Below are positions 35,873 through 44,663 of a DNA stretch of 64,000 bases, piece after piece. The DNA comes from Novosphingobium olei. GTDB taxonomy: Bacteria > Pseudomonadota > Alphaproteobacteria > Sphingomonadales > Sphingomonadaceae. The stretch covers positions 440,001 to 504,000 of the forward strand of contig NZ_JABBGM010000001.1 in assembly GCF_012927405.1 (NCBI RefSeq). Direction: 5' to 3'. The position numbers and the translations under genes were made by a program. Under the pieces are notes generated by a model. It had not been told where the DNA came from. It saw only the letters and a list, made by a program, of their open reading frames with translations, and did no database searches. The stretch's first letter is position 1. Each line of letters opens with the position of its first letter.

Positions 35873-37282
35873 TCAGGCCGAGTAGTACATGTCGAACTCG
35901 ACGGCCGAGGGCGTGGTTTCCCAGCGCAGCACTTCGGGCCACTTGAGTTCGAGGTAGGCTTCGATCTGGTCTTCGGTGAAGACGCCGCCTTCGAGCAGGA
36001 AGGCGTGGTCGGCGGCCAGCGAGTCCAGCGCTTCGCGCAGGCTGCCGCACACGGTCGGGACCAGTTCGAGCTCTGCCGGCGGCAGGTCGTACAGGTTCTT
36101 GTCCATGGCTTCGCCCGGGTGGATCTTGTTCTTGATCCCGTCGAGACCGGCCATCAGCAGCGCCGAGTAGCAGAGGTAGGGGTTGGCCATCGCGTCGGGG
36201 AAGCGGAATTCAACGCGCTTCGCCTTGGCGCCGGCGCCGTACGGAATGCGGCACGAGGCCGAGCGGTTGCGCGCCGAGTAGGCGAGCAGCACAGGGGCTT
36301 CGTAGCCCGGCACCAGGCGCTTGTAGCTGTTGGTGGTCGGGTTGGTGAACGCATTCAGCGCCTTGGCGTGCTTGATGACGCCGCCGATGAAGTACAGGCA
36401 CATGTCCGACAGGCCGGCGTAGCCGTTGCCGGCGAACAGCGGCTTGCCCGAATCCCAGATCGACATGTGGGTGTGCATGCCCGAACCGTTGTCGCCCTTG
36501 ATGGGCTTGGGCATGAACGTGGCGGTCTTGCCGTAAGCGGCAGCGACCTGCTGCACGACATACTTGTAGACCTGCATGCGGTCGGCGGTCTGGACGAGCG
36601 TGCCGAAGGTCAGGCCGAGTTCGTGCTGCGCGGCGGCCACTTCGTGGTGGTGCTTGTCGCAGGGCAGGCCCATTTCGAGCATGGTCTTGACCATCTCGCC
36701 ACGGATGTCGACGCAGCTGTCGATCGGCGCGACGGGGAAGTAACCGCCCTTGACGCCCGGACGGTGACCGAGGTTGCCGCCTTCGTATTCCTTGTTGGTG
36801 TTGGTTGGCAGCTCGACGTCGTCGATGCGGAAGCCGTTGCCGTCATAGCCGTCGTAGAACTTGACGTCGTCGAACAGGAAGAATTCGGCTTCCGGGCCGA
36901 CGTAGACGGTGTCGCCGATGCCCGAGGCCTTGACGAAGGCTTCGGCGCGCTTGGCGGTCGAACGCGGATCGCGCGAGTAGAGCTCGCCGGTCGACGGTTC
37001 GACGATGTCGCAGTTGATGATCAGCATCGGCGTGGCCGAGAACGGATCGACATAGACCGAGTCGAGGTCGGGCTTGAGGATCATGTCCGACTCGTTGATC
37101 GCCTTCCAGCCTTCGATCGACGAACCGTCGAACATCAGGCCGTCTTCCAGCTCGTCCTCACCCAGGACGCCGGCGACCATGGTCAGGTGCTGCCACTTGC
37201 CCTTGGGATCGGTGAAACGCAGGTCGACCCACTCGATTTCCTCGTCCTTGATCCGGCCGAGGATGTCCTTTGCACTTGCCAT
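35873..37282 (-). CDS. glnA: Glutamine synthetase type I
   Basis: Makes glutamine from glutamate, ammonia and ATP, the main ammonia-assimilation step. From ATG 37282 it is 469 residues, the normal GSI-beta length. Marks are [30 protein letters not shown], the ATP-binding [18 protein letters not shown] and [19 protein letters not shown]. The adenylylation loop is [13 protein letters not shown] with Tyr398, so GlnE can modify it. AAGGA lies upstream of the start. It follows glnB by 140 bp on the same strand and ends at a strong terminator. Confidence 0.97.
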   Translation of the reverse strand: MASAKDILGRIKDEEIEWVDLRFTDPKGKWQHLTMVAGVLGEDELEDGLMFDGSSIEGWKAINESDMILKPDLDSVYVDPFSATPMLIINCDIVEPSTGELYSRDPRSTAKRAEAFVKASGIGDTVYVGPEAEFFLFDDVKFYDGYDGNGFRIDDVELPTNTNKEYEGGNLGHRPGVKGGYFPVAPIDSCVDIRGEMVKTMLEMGLPCDKHHHEVAAAQHELGLTFGTLVQTADRMQVYKYVVQQVAAAYGKTATFMPKPIKGDNGSGMHTHMSIWDSGKPLFAGNGYAGLSDMCLYFIGGVIKHAKALNAFTNPTTNSYKRLVPGYEAPVLLAYSARNRSASCRIPYGAGAKAKRVEFRFPDAMANPYLCYSALLMAGLDGIKNKIHPGEAMDKNLYDLPPAELELVPTVCGSLREALDSLAADHAFLLEGGVFTEDQIEAYLELKWPEVLRWETTPSAVEFDMYYSA

Positions 37283-37422
37283 CGCTGATCCTTCTTTTCT
37301 CCCGCGTCGGTCTGTGAGCGCCGCGCAGGTTTCAGGGGTGGATATCGTGGAGGCCGCCCGTCCCAAGGCCACCCCCGGCTGCAGCCCCCCGTCCCGGCGC
37401 ACCTGGACCGGAGGGCGACATT

Positions 37423-37830
<408 letters not shown>

Positions 37831-37832
37831 CT

Positions 37833-37848
37833 AACAAGAATCGTGCCA
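37833..37848 (-). promoter_or_regulatory. Probable sigma-54 (RpoN) promoter of glnB-glnA
   Basis: On the minus strand the bases read TGGCACGATTCTTGTT, which matches the RpoN consensus TGGCACG-N4-TTGCW at all but the C of the -12 element. It lies about 72 bp before the glnB start, the right place and strand for NtrC-controlled nitrogen regulation. Confidence 0.6.
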
Positions 37849-37991
37849 CGCTCTAGACGTTTTCACTAGGCCATCGCTCGCGGTTGCGAAAGCGGGAATT
37901 GCAGGGGTTGTGCAACAATGTGAATGCCTGGCGCGGCATCGACGCCAGATTGTTACGCGGCTGCGATTTTTTCGTGCATAAATTTTACGCA

Positions 37992-38018
37992 AGCCCTGCC
38001 TGTTTTTTAGGCAGGGCT
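37992..38018 (-). terminator. Hairpin after map
   Basis: Perfect 10-base arms (AGCCCTGCCT at 37992-38001 and its complement at 38009-38018) around a 7-base loop, five bases beyond the map stop. On the minus strand it is not followed by a T-run, so termination strength is uncertain. Confidence 0.65.
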
Positions 38019-38023
38019 GCCTC

Positions 38024-38851
38024 TCATGCGTAGGGCGGCTGGTGCAGGCCGGCAGGGCTCAGCGTGAAGATCTCGGCGCCATCCTCGGTGATGCCGATGG
38101 AGTGCTCGAACTGCGCCGAGAGCGAGCGGTCGCGGGTCACCGCCGTCCACCCATCGTCGAGGATCTTCACTGCCGCCTTGCCGAGGTTGATCATCGGCTC
38201 GATCGTGAAGAACATGCCCGGGCGCAGTTCAGGGCCGGTGCCGGCGCGGGCGGCGTGGACCACTTCGGGCGCATCGTGGAACAGGCGGCCGAGGCCATGG
38301 CCGCAGAATTCGCGCACCACGCCATAGCGGTGCTTTTCGGCGTGGGCCTGGATCGCCGCGCCGATATCGCCCAGGCGGGCGCCGGGGCGGGCCTGTTCGA
38401 TGCCGATCATCAGGCATTCGTAGGTGACGTCGACAAGGCGACGTGCCTTCAGCGGAACGTCGCCGACGAGGTACATGCGGCTGGTATCGCCGTGCCAGCC
38501 ATCGAGCAGCGGGGTAACGTCGATGTTGACGATATCGCCGTCCTTGAGCGTCTTGTCCGACGGAATGCCGTGGCAGACGACGTGGTTGATCGAGATGCAG
38601 CACGAATGGGTATAGCCGCGATAGCCCAGCGTAGCAGGAATCGCCCCGCCATCCAGCGTCATCTGTCGCACGACATCGTCGAGGTAATCGGTGCGCACGC
38701 CCGGCACCACCAGCGGGGCCAGTGCATCGAGGATCTCTGCAGCGAGGCGCCCGGCCTTGCGCATGCCTTCGAAGGCGGCGGGGCCATGCAGCTTGATGGT
38801 GCCGTCGCGCGGCTGGACGTCGGTTTCGTCGGCGATCACATAGTCGGTCAT
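38024..38851 (-). CDS. map: Methionine aminopeptidase, type I
   Basis: Removes the initiator methionine from new proteins. 275 residues. The pita-bread fold ligands are visible: the substrate His in GYTHSCCISINHVVCHGIPS, Asp pair in IVNIDVTPLLDGWHGDTSRMY, His in FCGHGLGRLFHDAPEV, Glu in MFFTIEPMINLG and the last Glu in QFEHSIGITEDGAEI. The N-terminus is about 20 residues longer than E. coli Map, before HGPAAFEGMRKAGRLAAEIL. It is monocistronic with a hairpin close to its stop. Confidence 0.96.
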   Translation of the reverse strand: MTDYVIADETDVQPRDGTIKLHGPAAFEGMRKAGRLAAEILDALAPLVVPGVRTDYLDDVVRQMTLDGGAIPATLGYRGYTHSCCISINHVVCHGIPSDKTLKDGDIVNIDVTPLLDGWHGDTSRMYLVGDVPLKARRLVDVTYECLMIGIEQARPGARLGDIGAAIQAHAEKHRYGVVREFCGHGLGRLFHDAPEVVHAARAGTGPELRPGMFFTIEPMINLGKAAVKILDDGWTAVTRDRSLSAQFEHSIGITEDGAEIFTLSPAGLHQPPYA

Positions 38852-38903
38852 GCCGGCGATGTAGCGATTAATCCCGGCAATTGCGAGGTACGCGCGCTAG
38901 GAT

Positions 38904-39761
38904 TCATTGCGACGAAAAGGCGGCCCGATATTCGGGCTTCACCGCCGCGAGCACGGCGGGGGTGACGGGCAGCGTCACTTCGTAGCTGCCCTCGGCAAAA
39001 GGCCCGGCGTTGTAAGGCGCGATGAGGAAGCCGATCCGGTCGAATGCGCGCCTGCCGGCAGAGCCAAGGATGAGCACCTGATCGAGCGGGGCGATGCAGC
39101 TGTCGAAATCCGAAATGCCGTCGCTCTTCCAGTCCGCCCCGCGTTTCTGGCGGCGTGCGCGATCCAGCGCGGCGCAGAACGGTTTCCTGATCGCGGCAGA
39201 AAGCGCGGCCTTGGACGTGAAGAGGTCGATCGCAGATATGCGGCGTGCCGTCTGCTTGTCCCACAGGATCGCATCGTAGGCGTAGTTCGAGTGTGCGCCG
39301 CCCGAATAGGTGCCGATGATGGTCGAAAGGCTAAGCCAGCCGGGCAGGTCGGTGACGACCTTCCATTCGGTCGAGAATTCATAGGGGTGGAACGGGAAGT
39401 CGTTCTTCTTGGCTTCGACACGGCCCGCGCCGGCATCCTTGGCGAGGGTGGCCTTTTGCTTGGCGAGATCGGCGTCGAGCCAGGCCTTCAGTGCGGGGAT
39501 AGCTCCGGCGGCGCCAGGATAGGAATAGGTGAAGGAATAAAGATCGTTGCTTTCCTTCACGCTGAGCGCAGCGGCGGCTGGTGCAGGCGGGGCAGGCGGC
39601 GTGACGGGGCCGTTGGTGACCGTGGATGCGGAGGCGCTGGCCGAAGCGGATGCCGGGGATGATGCCGACGACTGCGCCGTGGTGGGCGTGCCCGACCCGC
39701 AGGCGGCCAGCGCCAGAGTAGAGGCAAGAAGCAGCGTTGCGCTGGCAAAAGTCGGTTTCAC
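38904..39761 (-). CDS. Lipoprotein with a DUF3298/RsiV-like domain
   Basis: A 285-residue predicted lipoprotein. The signal peptide ends in lipobox LALAAC (Cys21). A Ser/Ala/Pro-rich linker follows to about residue 65. The folded part starts LYSFTYSYPGAAGAIPALKAW and contains GTYSGGAHSNYAYDAILWDKQT, a typical DUF3298/DUF4163-type segment also found in RsiV and PdaC-like proteins. GTG 39761 has a good AGAGGAAA site. DUF3298 domains in RsiV bind lysozyme, but that function has not been shown for proteins of this kind. A second protein with a similar C-terminal segment is at 44664-45770. Confidence 0.82.
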   Translation of the reverse strand: MKPTFASATLLLASTLALAACGSGTPTTAQSSASSPASASASASASTVTNGPVTPPAPPAPAAAALSVKESNDLYSFTYSYPGAAGAIPALKAWLDADLAKQKATLAKDAGAGRVEAKKNDFPFHPYEFSTEWKVVTDLPGWLSLSTIIGTYSGGAHSNYAYDAILWDKQTARRISAIDLFTSKAALSAAIRKPFCAALDRARRQKRGADWKSDGISDFDSCIAPLDQVLILGSAGRRAFDRIGFLIAPYNAGPFAEGSYEVTLPVTPAVLAAVKPEYRAAFSSQ

Positions 39762-39814
39762 AGATCGTTTTCCTCTCGCGCTCGCAGGGCGGCTGCGGCA
39801 AGGTCGGTTCCAAG

Positions 39815-41224
39815 ATGACCGACAGAAACGCGTTGATCCAGCCCGATCATGGCCAGAGCGCCATTGCCCTCCACCTTGTCGACAAGGCCAGCCTTGCCGA
39901 CTGGACCAAGACGCTGAACGCCGGCCAGCGTTCCGCGCTTGCGGCGCAGAAGTTCGAAGGCGGTGCAGGCGAAGTGGCGATCGTGCCCGACGGCGACGGC
40001 TGGTCCGCCGTCGGCGGCGTTGCCAGCACGGCATCGCTGTCAAGCTGGTGCCTCGCGCGGCTTGCCGAAGTGCTTCCGGGTGGCACCTATCGCCTTGCCC
40101 GCGAGGAAGCGCTGGGAGGCGAGGGCACTGGCGTGGCGCCGGCGCTACACGGCTGGCTGACCGCGCAGTACCGCTTCGACCGCTACCGCAAGGAAGCCAA
40201 GGCGGTCGAGCCGCGCGTGCTGCTGACCAAGGCGGTAAAGGCGATCGAACCGTCGCTTGCCGAAGCCAGCGCGGTGATGATGGTGCGCGATCTGGTGAAC
40301 ACGCCGGCCGAGGACATGGGACCGGCACAGCTGGAGGCCGAAGCGCGCGCGCTGGCCAAGGCGCACCACGCCACCGTCCACGTCCATGCGGGCGATACGC
40401 TGGAGCATGATTATCCGATGGTCCATGCCGTGGGCCGCGCCGCTTCGCGCCACCATGCGCCACGGCTGATCGAACTGGAATGGGGCGACCCTGCGCATCC
40501 CCGCGTGGCCATCGTCGGCAAGGGCGTCTGTTTCGATTCGGGTGGGCTCGACATCAAGCCGTCATCGGGCATGGCGCTGATGAAGAAGGACATGGGCGGC
40601 GCGGCGCATGCGCTGGCGCTCGCCGGACTGATCATGGGACATGGGCTGAAGGTGCGGCTGCACCTGCTGGTTCCAGCGGTCGAGAACGCGATTTCGGGCA
40701 ATGCCTTCCGCCCCGGCGACATCCTGCGTTCGCGCCAGGGGCTGAGCGTGGAGATCACAAATACCGACGCCGAGGGGCGGCTGGTGCTGGGCGATGCGCT
40801 GACCCGCGCGACCGAAATGAAGCCCGAGCTCGTGATCGACTTTGCCACGCTGACCGGCGCGGCGCGCGTGGCGCTGGGCCCGGACCTGCCGGCGATGTTC
40901 GCGCGGACCGATGAAACGGCGGCGGGGCTGCTTCGCGCAGGGCTCGAACGCGACGATCCTTGCTGGCGCCTGCCGCTGCACGATGGCTATCGCGAATGGT
41001 TGAAGTCCGATGTGGCCGATCTGCAGAATTCGCCGTCGGGCGGGTTCGCCGGGGCCAGCGTTGCGGCGCTGTTCCTGGACCGCTTCGTGGGCGAAGCCAT
41101 TGATTGGGCGCATTTCGACACCTTCGCCTGGCGTCCTGCCGGCAAGCCTGGACGGCCCAAGGGCGGCGATGCGCTGGGCCTGCGTGCCGCATGGGGATTC
41201 CTGCTCGAACGGTTCGGCGCTTGA
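39815..41224 (+). CDS. Leucyl aminopeptidase family protein (M17)
   Basis: Two-metal cytosolic aminopeptidase of 469 residues. The catalytic domain has VGKGVCFDSGGLDIKPSSGM (first Lys and metal Asp), MALMKKDMGGAAHALALA, and NTDAEGRLVLGDALTRA, the M17 signature. The C-terminal end WAHFDTFAWRP is also typical. It removes N-terminal residues from peptides, often with a preference for Leu; the exact preference is not visible. ATG 39815 is the start; the 26 codons upstream lack family sequence. The stop overlaps the TTG region of the next gene by a few bases, and argC follows. Confidence 0.92.
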   Translation: MTDRNALIQPDHGQSAIALHLVDKASLADWTKTLNAGQRSALAAQKFEGGAGEVAIVPDGDGWSAVGGVASTASLSSWCLARLAEVLPGGTYRLAREEALGGEGTGVAPALHGWLTAQYRFDRYRKEAKAVEPRVLLTKAVKAIEPSLAEASAVMMVRDLVNTPAEDMGPAQLEAEARALAKAHHATVHVHAGDTLEHDYPMVHAVGRAASRHHAPRLIELEWGDPAHPRVAIVGKGVCFDSGGLDIKPSSGMALMKKDMGGAAHALALAGLIMGHGLKVRLHLLVPAVENAISGNAFRPGDILRSRQGLSVEITNTDAEGRLVLGDALTRATEMKPELVIDFATLTGAARVALGPDLPAMFARTDETAAGLLRAGLERDDPCWRLPLHDGYREWLKSDVADLQNSPSGGFAGASVAALFLDRFVGEAIDWAHFDTFAWRPAGKPGRPKGGDALGLRAAWGFLLERFGA

Positions 41225-41280
41225 ACCGGCGGGGCGATGCCAGTAAGCGCGCGGCTTTCCTTTTCCGGGAAGGCGCAGAC

Positions 41281-41637
41281 TTGCCCGCTTCGAATGACGA
41301 TATCCTGATCGAACAGCTGCCGGATTCCGGCGAACTCGTGCTGTCCGGTCCCTCGGTCAAGCTCGACCCGCTGCACCGCCCGGTGCGCGGTGACCTGGCC
41401 CACGTGGCGCTGGCCGGCAAGGTGTTCGTGCCGCACTATGCGGTGCCGATGCCGCACAAGCTGCTGGGCGCGACCGAGCTGCGCAAGACCGGCAGCGAAA
41501 CGGGCGAGGTGATCGTGACTCTGGCAGCGGGCGAGACGTTCAACGTGCTCGACATGGCGGGCGGCTGGGCCTGGGGCCAGCAGGGCGATGACGGCTTCGT
41601 CGGCTATGTGCCGCTGGGTGCGGTGCAGGCGCTGTGA
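41281..41637 (+). CDS. SH3-domain protein, apparently the N-terminal half of a C40 (NlpC/P60) peptidase
   Basis: A 118-residue protein with a bacterial SH3 domain. From TTG 41281 (GGGAAGG 7 bases upstream) it reads through SVKLDPLHRPVRGDLAHVAL and KVFVPHYAVPMPHKL. These match the leading part of sphingomonad C40 peptidases. Then come VIVTLAAGETFNVLDMAGGW and DDGFVGYVPLGAVQAL. In those proteins a catalytic NlpC/P60 domain follows; here the frame stops and overlaps the argC GTG by four bases. The catalytic Cys and His are absent. An in-frame TTG at 41221 would add 20 residues. It is probably a truncated descendant or a stand-alone wall-binding protein. Confidence 0.7.
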   Translation: MPASNDDILIEQLPDSGELVLSGPSVKLDPLHRPVRGDLAHVALAGKVFVPHYAVPMPHKLLGATELRKTGSETGEVIVTLAAGETFNVLDMAGGWAWGQQGDDGFVGYVPLGAVQAL

Positions 41638-42563
41638 CGACCTCGGTCTTCATCGACGGGGCAGTCGGCACGACCGGGCTGGAGATCGCCGAACGTCTCG
41701 GCGGGCGCAGCGAATTTGCGCTGATCACGCTGGACGAAGCGCGGCGCAAGGACGACGCCGCCCGTCGCGAGGCGATCAACGACGCCGACGTGGTGATCCT
41801 GTGCCTGCCCGACGATGCGGCGAGGGACGCGGTGGCGATGATCGCCAATGACCGCACCCGCGTGATCGATGCGTCGACCGCGCACCGAGTGGCGGACGGG
41901 TGGACCTATGGCTTTCCCGAGATCGTCGGGCGGGACACGGTGGCTGAAGCCAAGCGCGTCTCCAACCCGGGCTGTTACCCGACCGGGTTCATCGCGCTGC
42001 TCGCGCCTTTGGTGCACAATGCGCTGCTGCCGGCGGCGTGGCCTTACAGCGTGCATGCCGTGTCGGGCTATTCGGGCGGCGGCAAGGCGCTGATCGGGCG
42101 GTTCGAGGAAGATCGCGACATCGCCTGGCGCGGCTATGGCCTGAGCTTCGGGCACAAGCACGTGCCGGAAATGCAGCGCTATGCTGGCCTGATGATCGCC
42201 CCGCTGTTCAGCCCGGCGGTGGTTGCGGCGCATCGCGGCATGGTCGTGGAAATCCCGCTGCCGCTGGGCGTGATGCCGGGCAGCGTGCCACCGGAACTGC
42301 TGCGCGCGGCGCTGACTCAGTTCTACGAAGGTTCGAAGGTGGTGACCGTGGCGCAGGACCTGCCCGAAAGTGGCGAGATGCTGCTGCGCGCTTCGATGGA
42401 GCCGTGGGATGGGCTGACGCTCCACGTCATGGGCAGCGCCGATGGCGAGCAGGCGCGGCTGGTCGCCGTGCTCGACAACCTGGGCAAGGGCGCGAGCGGG
42501 GCGGCGGTGCAGAGCCTGAACCTGATGGCCGGGCTGGACGAGACGGCGGGCCTGCGGCTGTAA
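41634..42563 (+). CDS. argC: N-acetyl-gamma-glutamyl-phosphate reductase (ArgC type 2)
   Basis: NADPH-dependent reductase of arginine biosynthesis that makes N-acetylglutamate semialdehyde. The 309 residues correspond to the short AGPR type 2. The N-terminus FIDGAVGTTGLEIAERL binds the cofactor. The active-site cysteine is Cys114 in SNPGCYPTGFIALLAPL, and HAVSGYSGGGKALIGRFEED follows. It starts with GTG in a four-base overlap with the SH3 gene. No other arg gene is adjacent. Next comes an inverted REP pair and the ferredoxin terminator. Confidence 0.95.
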   Translation: MTTSVFIDGAVGTTGLEIAERLGGRSEFALITLDEARRKDDAARREAINDADVVILCLPDDAARDAVAMIANDRTRVIDASTAHRVADGWTYGFPEIVGRDTVAEAKRVSNPGCYPTGFIALLAPLVHNALLPAAWPYSVHAVSGYSGGGKALIGRFEEDRDIAWRGYGLSFGHKHVPEMQRYAGLMIAPLFSPAVVAAHRGMVVEIPLPLGVMPGSVPPELLRAALTQFYEGSKVVTVAQDLPESGEMLLRASMEPWDGLTLHVMGSADGEQARLVAVLDNLGKGASGAAVQSLNLMAGLDETAGLRL

Positions 42564-42589
42564 TCCAGCCGATCCTGTTTGAGTTGGTG

Positions 42590-42669
42590 CTGAGCCTGGC
42601 GAAGTGCGTTTGGTCTGGAAGGCGAGCGCGGGATCGCGCAGGAAGAACGGCCCTTCGACAAGCTCAGGG
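42590..42669. repeat. Inverted pair of REP-like elements
   Basis: The left arm CTGAGCCTGGCGAAG (42590-42604) and the right arm CTTCGACAAGCTCAG (42653-42667) are imperfect inverted copies, matching at 13 of 15 bases, with 48 bases between them. They resemble the element at 27520-27546. They lie between argC and the ferredoxin terminator. Confidence 0.65.
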
Positions 42670-42699
42670 CGGACGGGGTTGACAGCGAACAGCAAACAC

Positions 42700-42732
42700 A
42701 AAAAAAGCCCGCGCTGCCGATGGAGCGCGGGC
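42700..42732 (-). terminator. Rho-independent terminator of the ferredoxin gene
   Basis: Perfect 9-base arms GCCCGCGCT (42707-42715) and AGCGCGGGC (42724-42732) around an 8-base loop. Seven T residues follow on the minus strand. It lies about 27 bp beyond the ferredoxin stop. Confidence 0.92.
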
Positions 42733-42759
42733 CTTCTTTCGTCAGCCTGACCGGAAGGA

Positions 42760-43077
42760 TCAGTCTTCCGGGGCGATCGTGACCTTGAGGCCGTCGAGGT
42801 CGCCGGTGATCTGGACCTGGCACGACAGGCGCGAGGTTTCGTTGCGGTGATCCGAGCTGTCGAGCAGGTCGTTCTCGTCCTCGCTCATCGCCGGAACCTT
42901 GTCGGCGAAAGCGGGGTCGACGTAGATGTGGCAGGTGGCGCACGAGCAGCAGCCGCCGCACAGCGCGAGGAGTTCGTCGAAGCCGTTGTCGCGGATGGCT
43001 TCCATCACCGACAGGCCGGCATCGGCGTCGATGGTCTTTTCTTCACCCGCGCGGTTCACGACAACAAGCTTCGGCAT
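42760..43077 (-). CDS. [2Fe-2S] ferredoxin, adrenodoxin type
   Basis: A 105-residue soluble electron carrier. Cys40-x5-Cys46-x2-Cys49 and Cys86 give the exact adrenodoxin spacing (the last two separated by 36 residues). Two further cysteines (Cys43, Cys44) lie inside the cluster loop [11 protein letters not shown]. Surface acidic residues in [11 protein letters not shown] fit docking to a reductase or P450. The start has AGGAGA. Partners such as a P450 or ferredoxin reductase are not in the window; roles in cytochrome P450 reduction or other redox steps are both possible. It is divergent from the DNA glycosylase and has its own terminator. Confidence 0.92.
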   Translation of the reverse strand: MPKLVVVNRAGEEKTIDADAGLSVMEAIRDNGFDELLALCGGCCSCATCHIYVDPAFADKVPAMSEDENDLLDSSDHRNETSRLSCQVQITGDLDGLKVTIAPED

Positions 43078-43199
43078 CGTCAAGGTCTCCTGTCGGGGGC
43101 CTTGCCGGCCCACTGTTCCCGTTTGGGCCGGGCTGCTATCGCGTCGCCTGCGCTTTGGCAAGGTCGCACAACGAGCAGGCATGAGAAGGGTGTAGGGCA

Positions 43200-43817
43200 A
43201 TGGGATTGAGCGCGGAGCAGATCAGGGAAGGGCTCGATTTCATCGGTGGCAGCCATCCGGCGATGGCGGCGGCGATCGAACGGGTCGGCTATCCCGAGCC
43301 GCGGCTGCGCCCGACCGGCTATGCCACGTTGCTGCGCACCATCGTGGGGCAGCAGGTGAGCGTCGCGGCGGCGGCTTCTGTCTGGAACAAGCTGGAAGCG
43401 CTGCTGGGCGAGGACTTGCCCCCGCACGACCTGCTCGCCGCCGACTTCGACGCGCTGCGCGCCTGCGGCCTGTCGCGCCAGAAGCAGGGCTATGCCCGGT
43501 CCTTGTGCGAACTGGTGGTGTCGGGCGAGCTCGATCTCGACGCGCTGCCGGCCGATGACGAGGAGGCAATTGCCGAACTCGTCAAGATCAAGGGCATCGG
43601 GCGCTGGTCGGCGGAAATCTATCTGCTGTTTGCCGAAGGGCGGCCCGACATCTGGCCGGCAGGCGACCTTGCCGTTCAGGTCGGCCTTGGCAAGCTGCTC
43701 GGGCTGGAAGAGCGGCCGAGCGAGAAACTGACACGCGAGCTGGCCGAGGGTTGGCGGCCGCACCGCGGCGCGGCGGCGATCTTCACCTGGCATTGCTACA
43801 ACAATCCGGCGCTTTGA
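43200..43817 (+). CDS. DNA-3-methyladenine glycosylase II (AlkA-like, HhH-GPD)
   Basis: A 205-residue base-excision repair enzyme that would remove alkylated purines from DNA. The HhH-GPD fold is seen in [21 protein letters not shown], the helix-hairpin-helix [19 protein letters not shown] (about 126-145) and the catalytic Asp156 in [13 protein letters not shown]. It lacks the N-terminal beta domain of E. coli AlkA, as many alphaproteobacterial members do. It has no Fe-S cysteine cluster like EndoIII. It precedes an SDR gene by 48 bp. Confidence 0.9.
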   Translation: MGLSAEQIREGLDFIGGSHPAMAAAIERVGYPEPRLRPTGYATLLRTIVGQQVSVAAAASVWNKLEALLGEDLPPHDLLAADFDALRACGLSRQKQGYARSLCELVVSGELDLDALPADDEEAIAELVKIKGIGRWSAEIYLLFAEGRPDIWPAGDLAVQVGLGKLLGLEERPSEKLTRELAEGWRPHRGAAAIFTWHCYNNPAL

Positions 43818-43865
43818 CTTTACTGACATTCGTGCAAGTAAAGCGAGGGCAGGAGGAAGTGGGCG

Positions 43866-44660
43866 ATGGCAAGGACGATCTTCATCACCGGCGGGGGCTC
43901 CGGCATCGGCCGCGCCGTGGCCCAGCGGTTCGCGCGCGGGGGCTGGTTCGTCGGGCTGGCCGACGTGAGCGAGAGCGGGATGGCCGAGACAGCCGCGCTC
44001 CTGCCGAAGGGGGCAAGCTCGATCCACAAGCTCGACGTGCGCGACCGGGCGGGGTGGGATGCGGCGCTGGCCGACTTCGCCAAGGCGGCGGGCGGCCGGA
44101 TCGACGTTGTGTTCAACAATGCCGGCGTGCCGGTTGGCGGGCCGCTCGCCGAACTTGCAGTAGACGAGATCGAGCGCGCGCTCGACATCAACCTCAAGGG
44201 GGTGATCTTTGGCGCGCAGGCGGCCTACCCATGGCTGAAGGCCAGCGCGCCGGGCTCGGTCCTGCTCAACACCGCGAGCGCGGCCGGGATCTATGGCACG
44301 CCGGGTGCCAGCGTCTATTCGGCGACCAAGTTCGGAGTGCGCGCGGTGACCGAGTCGCTCGACGGCGAATGGGCGGCAGACGGGATCGCGGTGCGCGACC
44401 TGATGCCCGCGTTCATCGACACGCCGCTGCTCGATCATAACGCCAACCGCGCGAGCAACGAGGACATCCGATCGCGGGTGAAAGGCGCGGGGCTGGAGAT
44501 CAGCCCGGTGAGCGACGTGGCCGAGGCGGCCTGGGCTGCGGTGCATGGGGAAAGGCTGCACACGCTGGTCGGACCGACGGCAAAGCGGATGGCGCTGTTT
44601 TCGCGGCTGCTGCCCGGGCTGGTGCGCAAGCAGGTGCGCGGGCGGGCCGGCGCGCTCTGA
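43866..44660 (+). CDS. Short-chain dehydrogenase/reductase (SDR)
   Basis: A 264-residue classical SDR. The cofactor motif is TGGGSGIGRAVAQRFA (from residue 8). The NNAG motif sits near residue 84, and the catalytic residues are Ser138, Tyr151 and Lys155 (YSATKFGVRAV). The C-terminal part varies from typical members and ends in a basic helix (LPGLVRKQVRGRAG) that might touch membrane. Substrate unknown. It may be co-transcribed with the upstream glycosylase, from which it is separated by 48 bp; its stop is 4 bp from the end of the converging DUF3298-like gene. Confidence 0.88.
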   Translation: MARTIFITGGGSGIGRAVAQRFARGGWFVGLADVSESGMAETAALLPKGASSIHKLDVRDRAGWDAALADFAKAAGGRIDVVFNNAGVPVGGPLAELAVDEIERALDINLKGVIFGAQAAYPWLKASAPGSVLLNTASAAGIYGTPGASVYSATKFGVRAVTESLDGEWAADGIAVRDLMPAFIDTPLLDHNANRASNEDIRSRVKGAGLEISPVSDVAEAAWAAVHGERLHTLVGPTAKRMALFSRLLPGLVRKQVRGRAGAL

Positions 44661-44663
44661 CGT

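Noticed and set aside
35615..37288. Open frame of 557 residues on the plus strand opposite glnA
   Set aside because: Antisense to an unmistakable glutamine synthetase; Val/Asp/Arg-rich with no domain.
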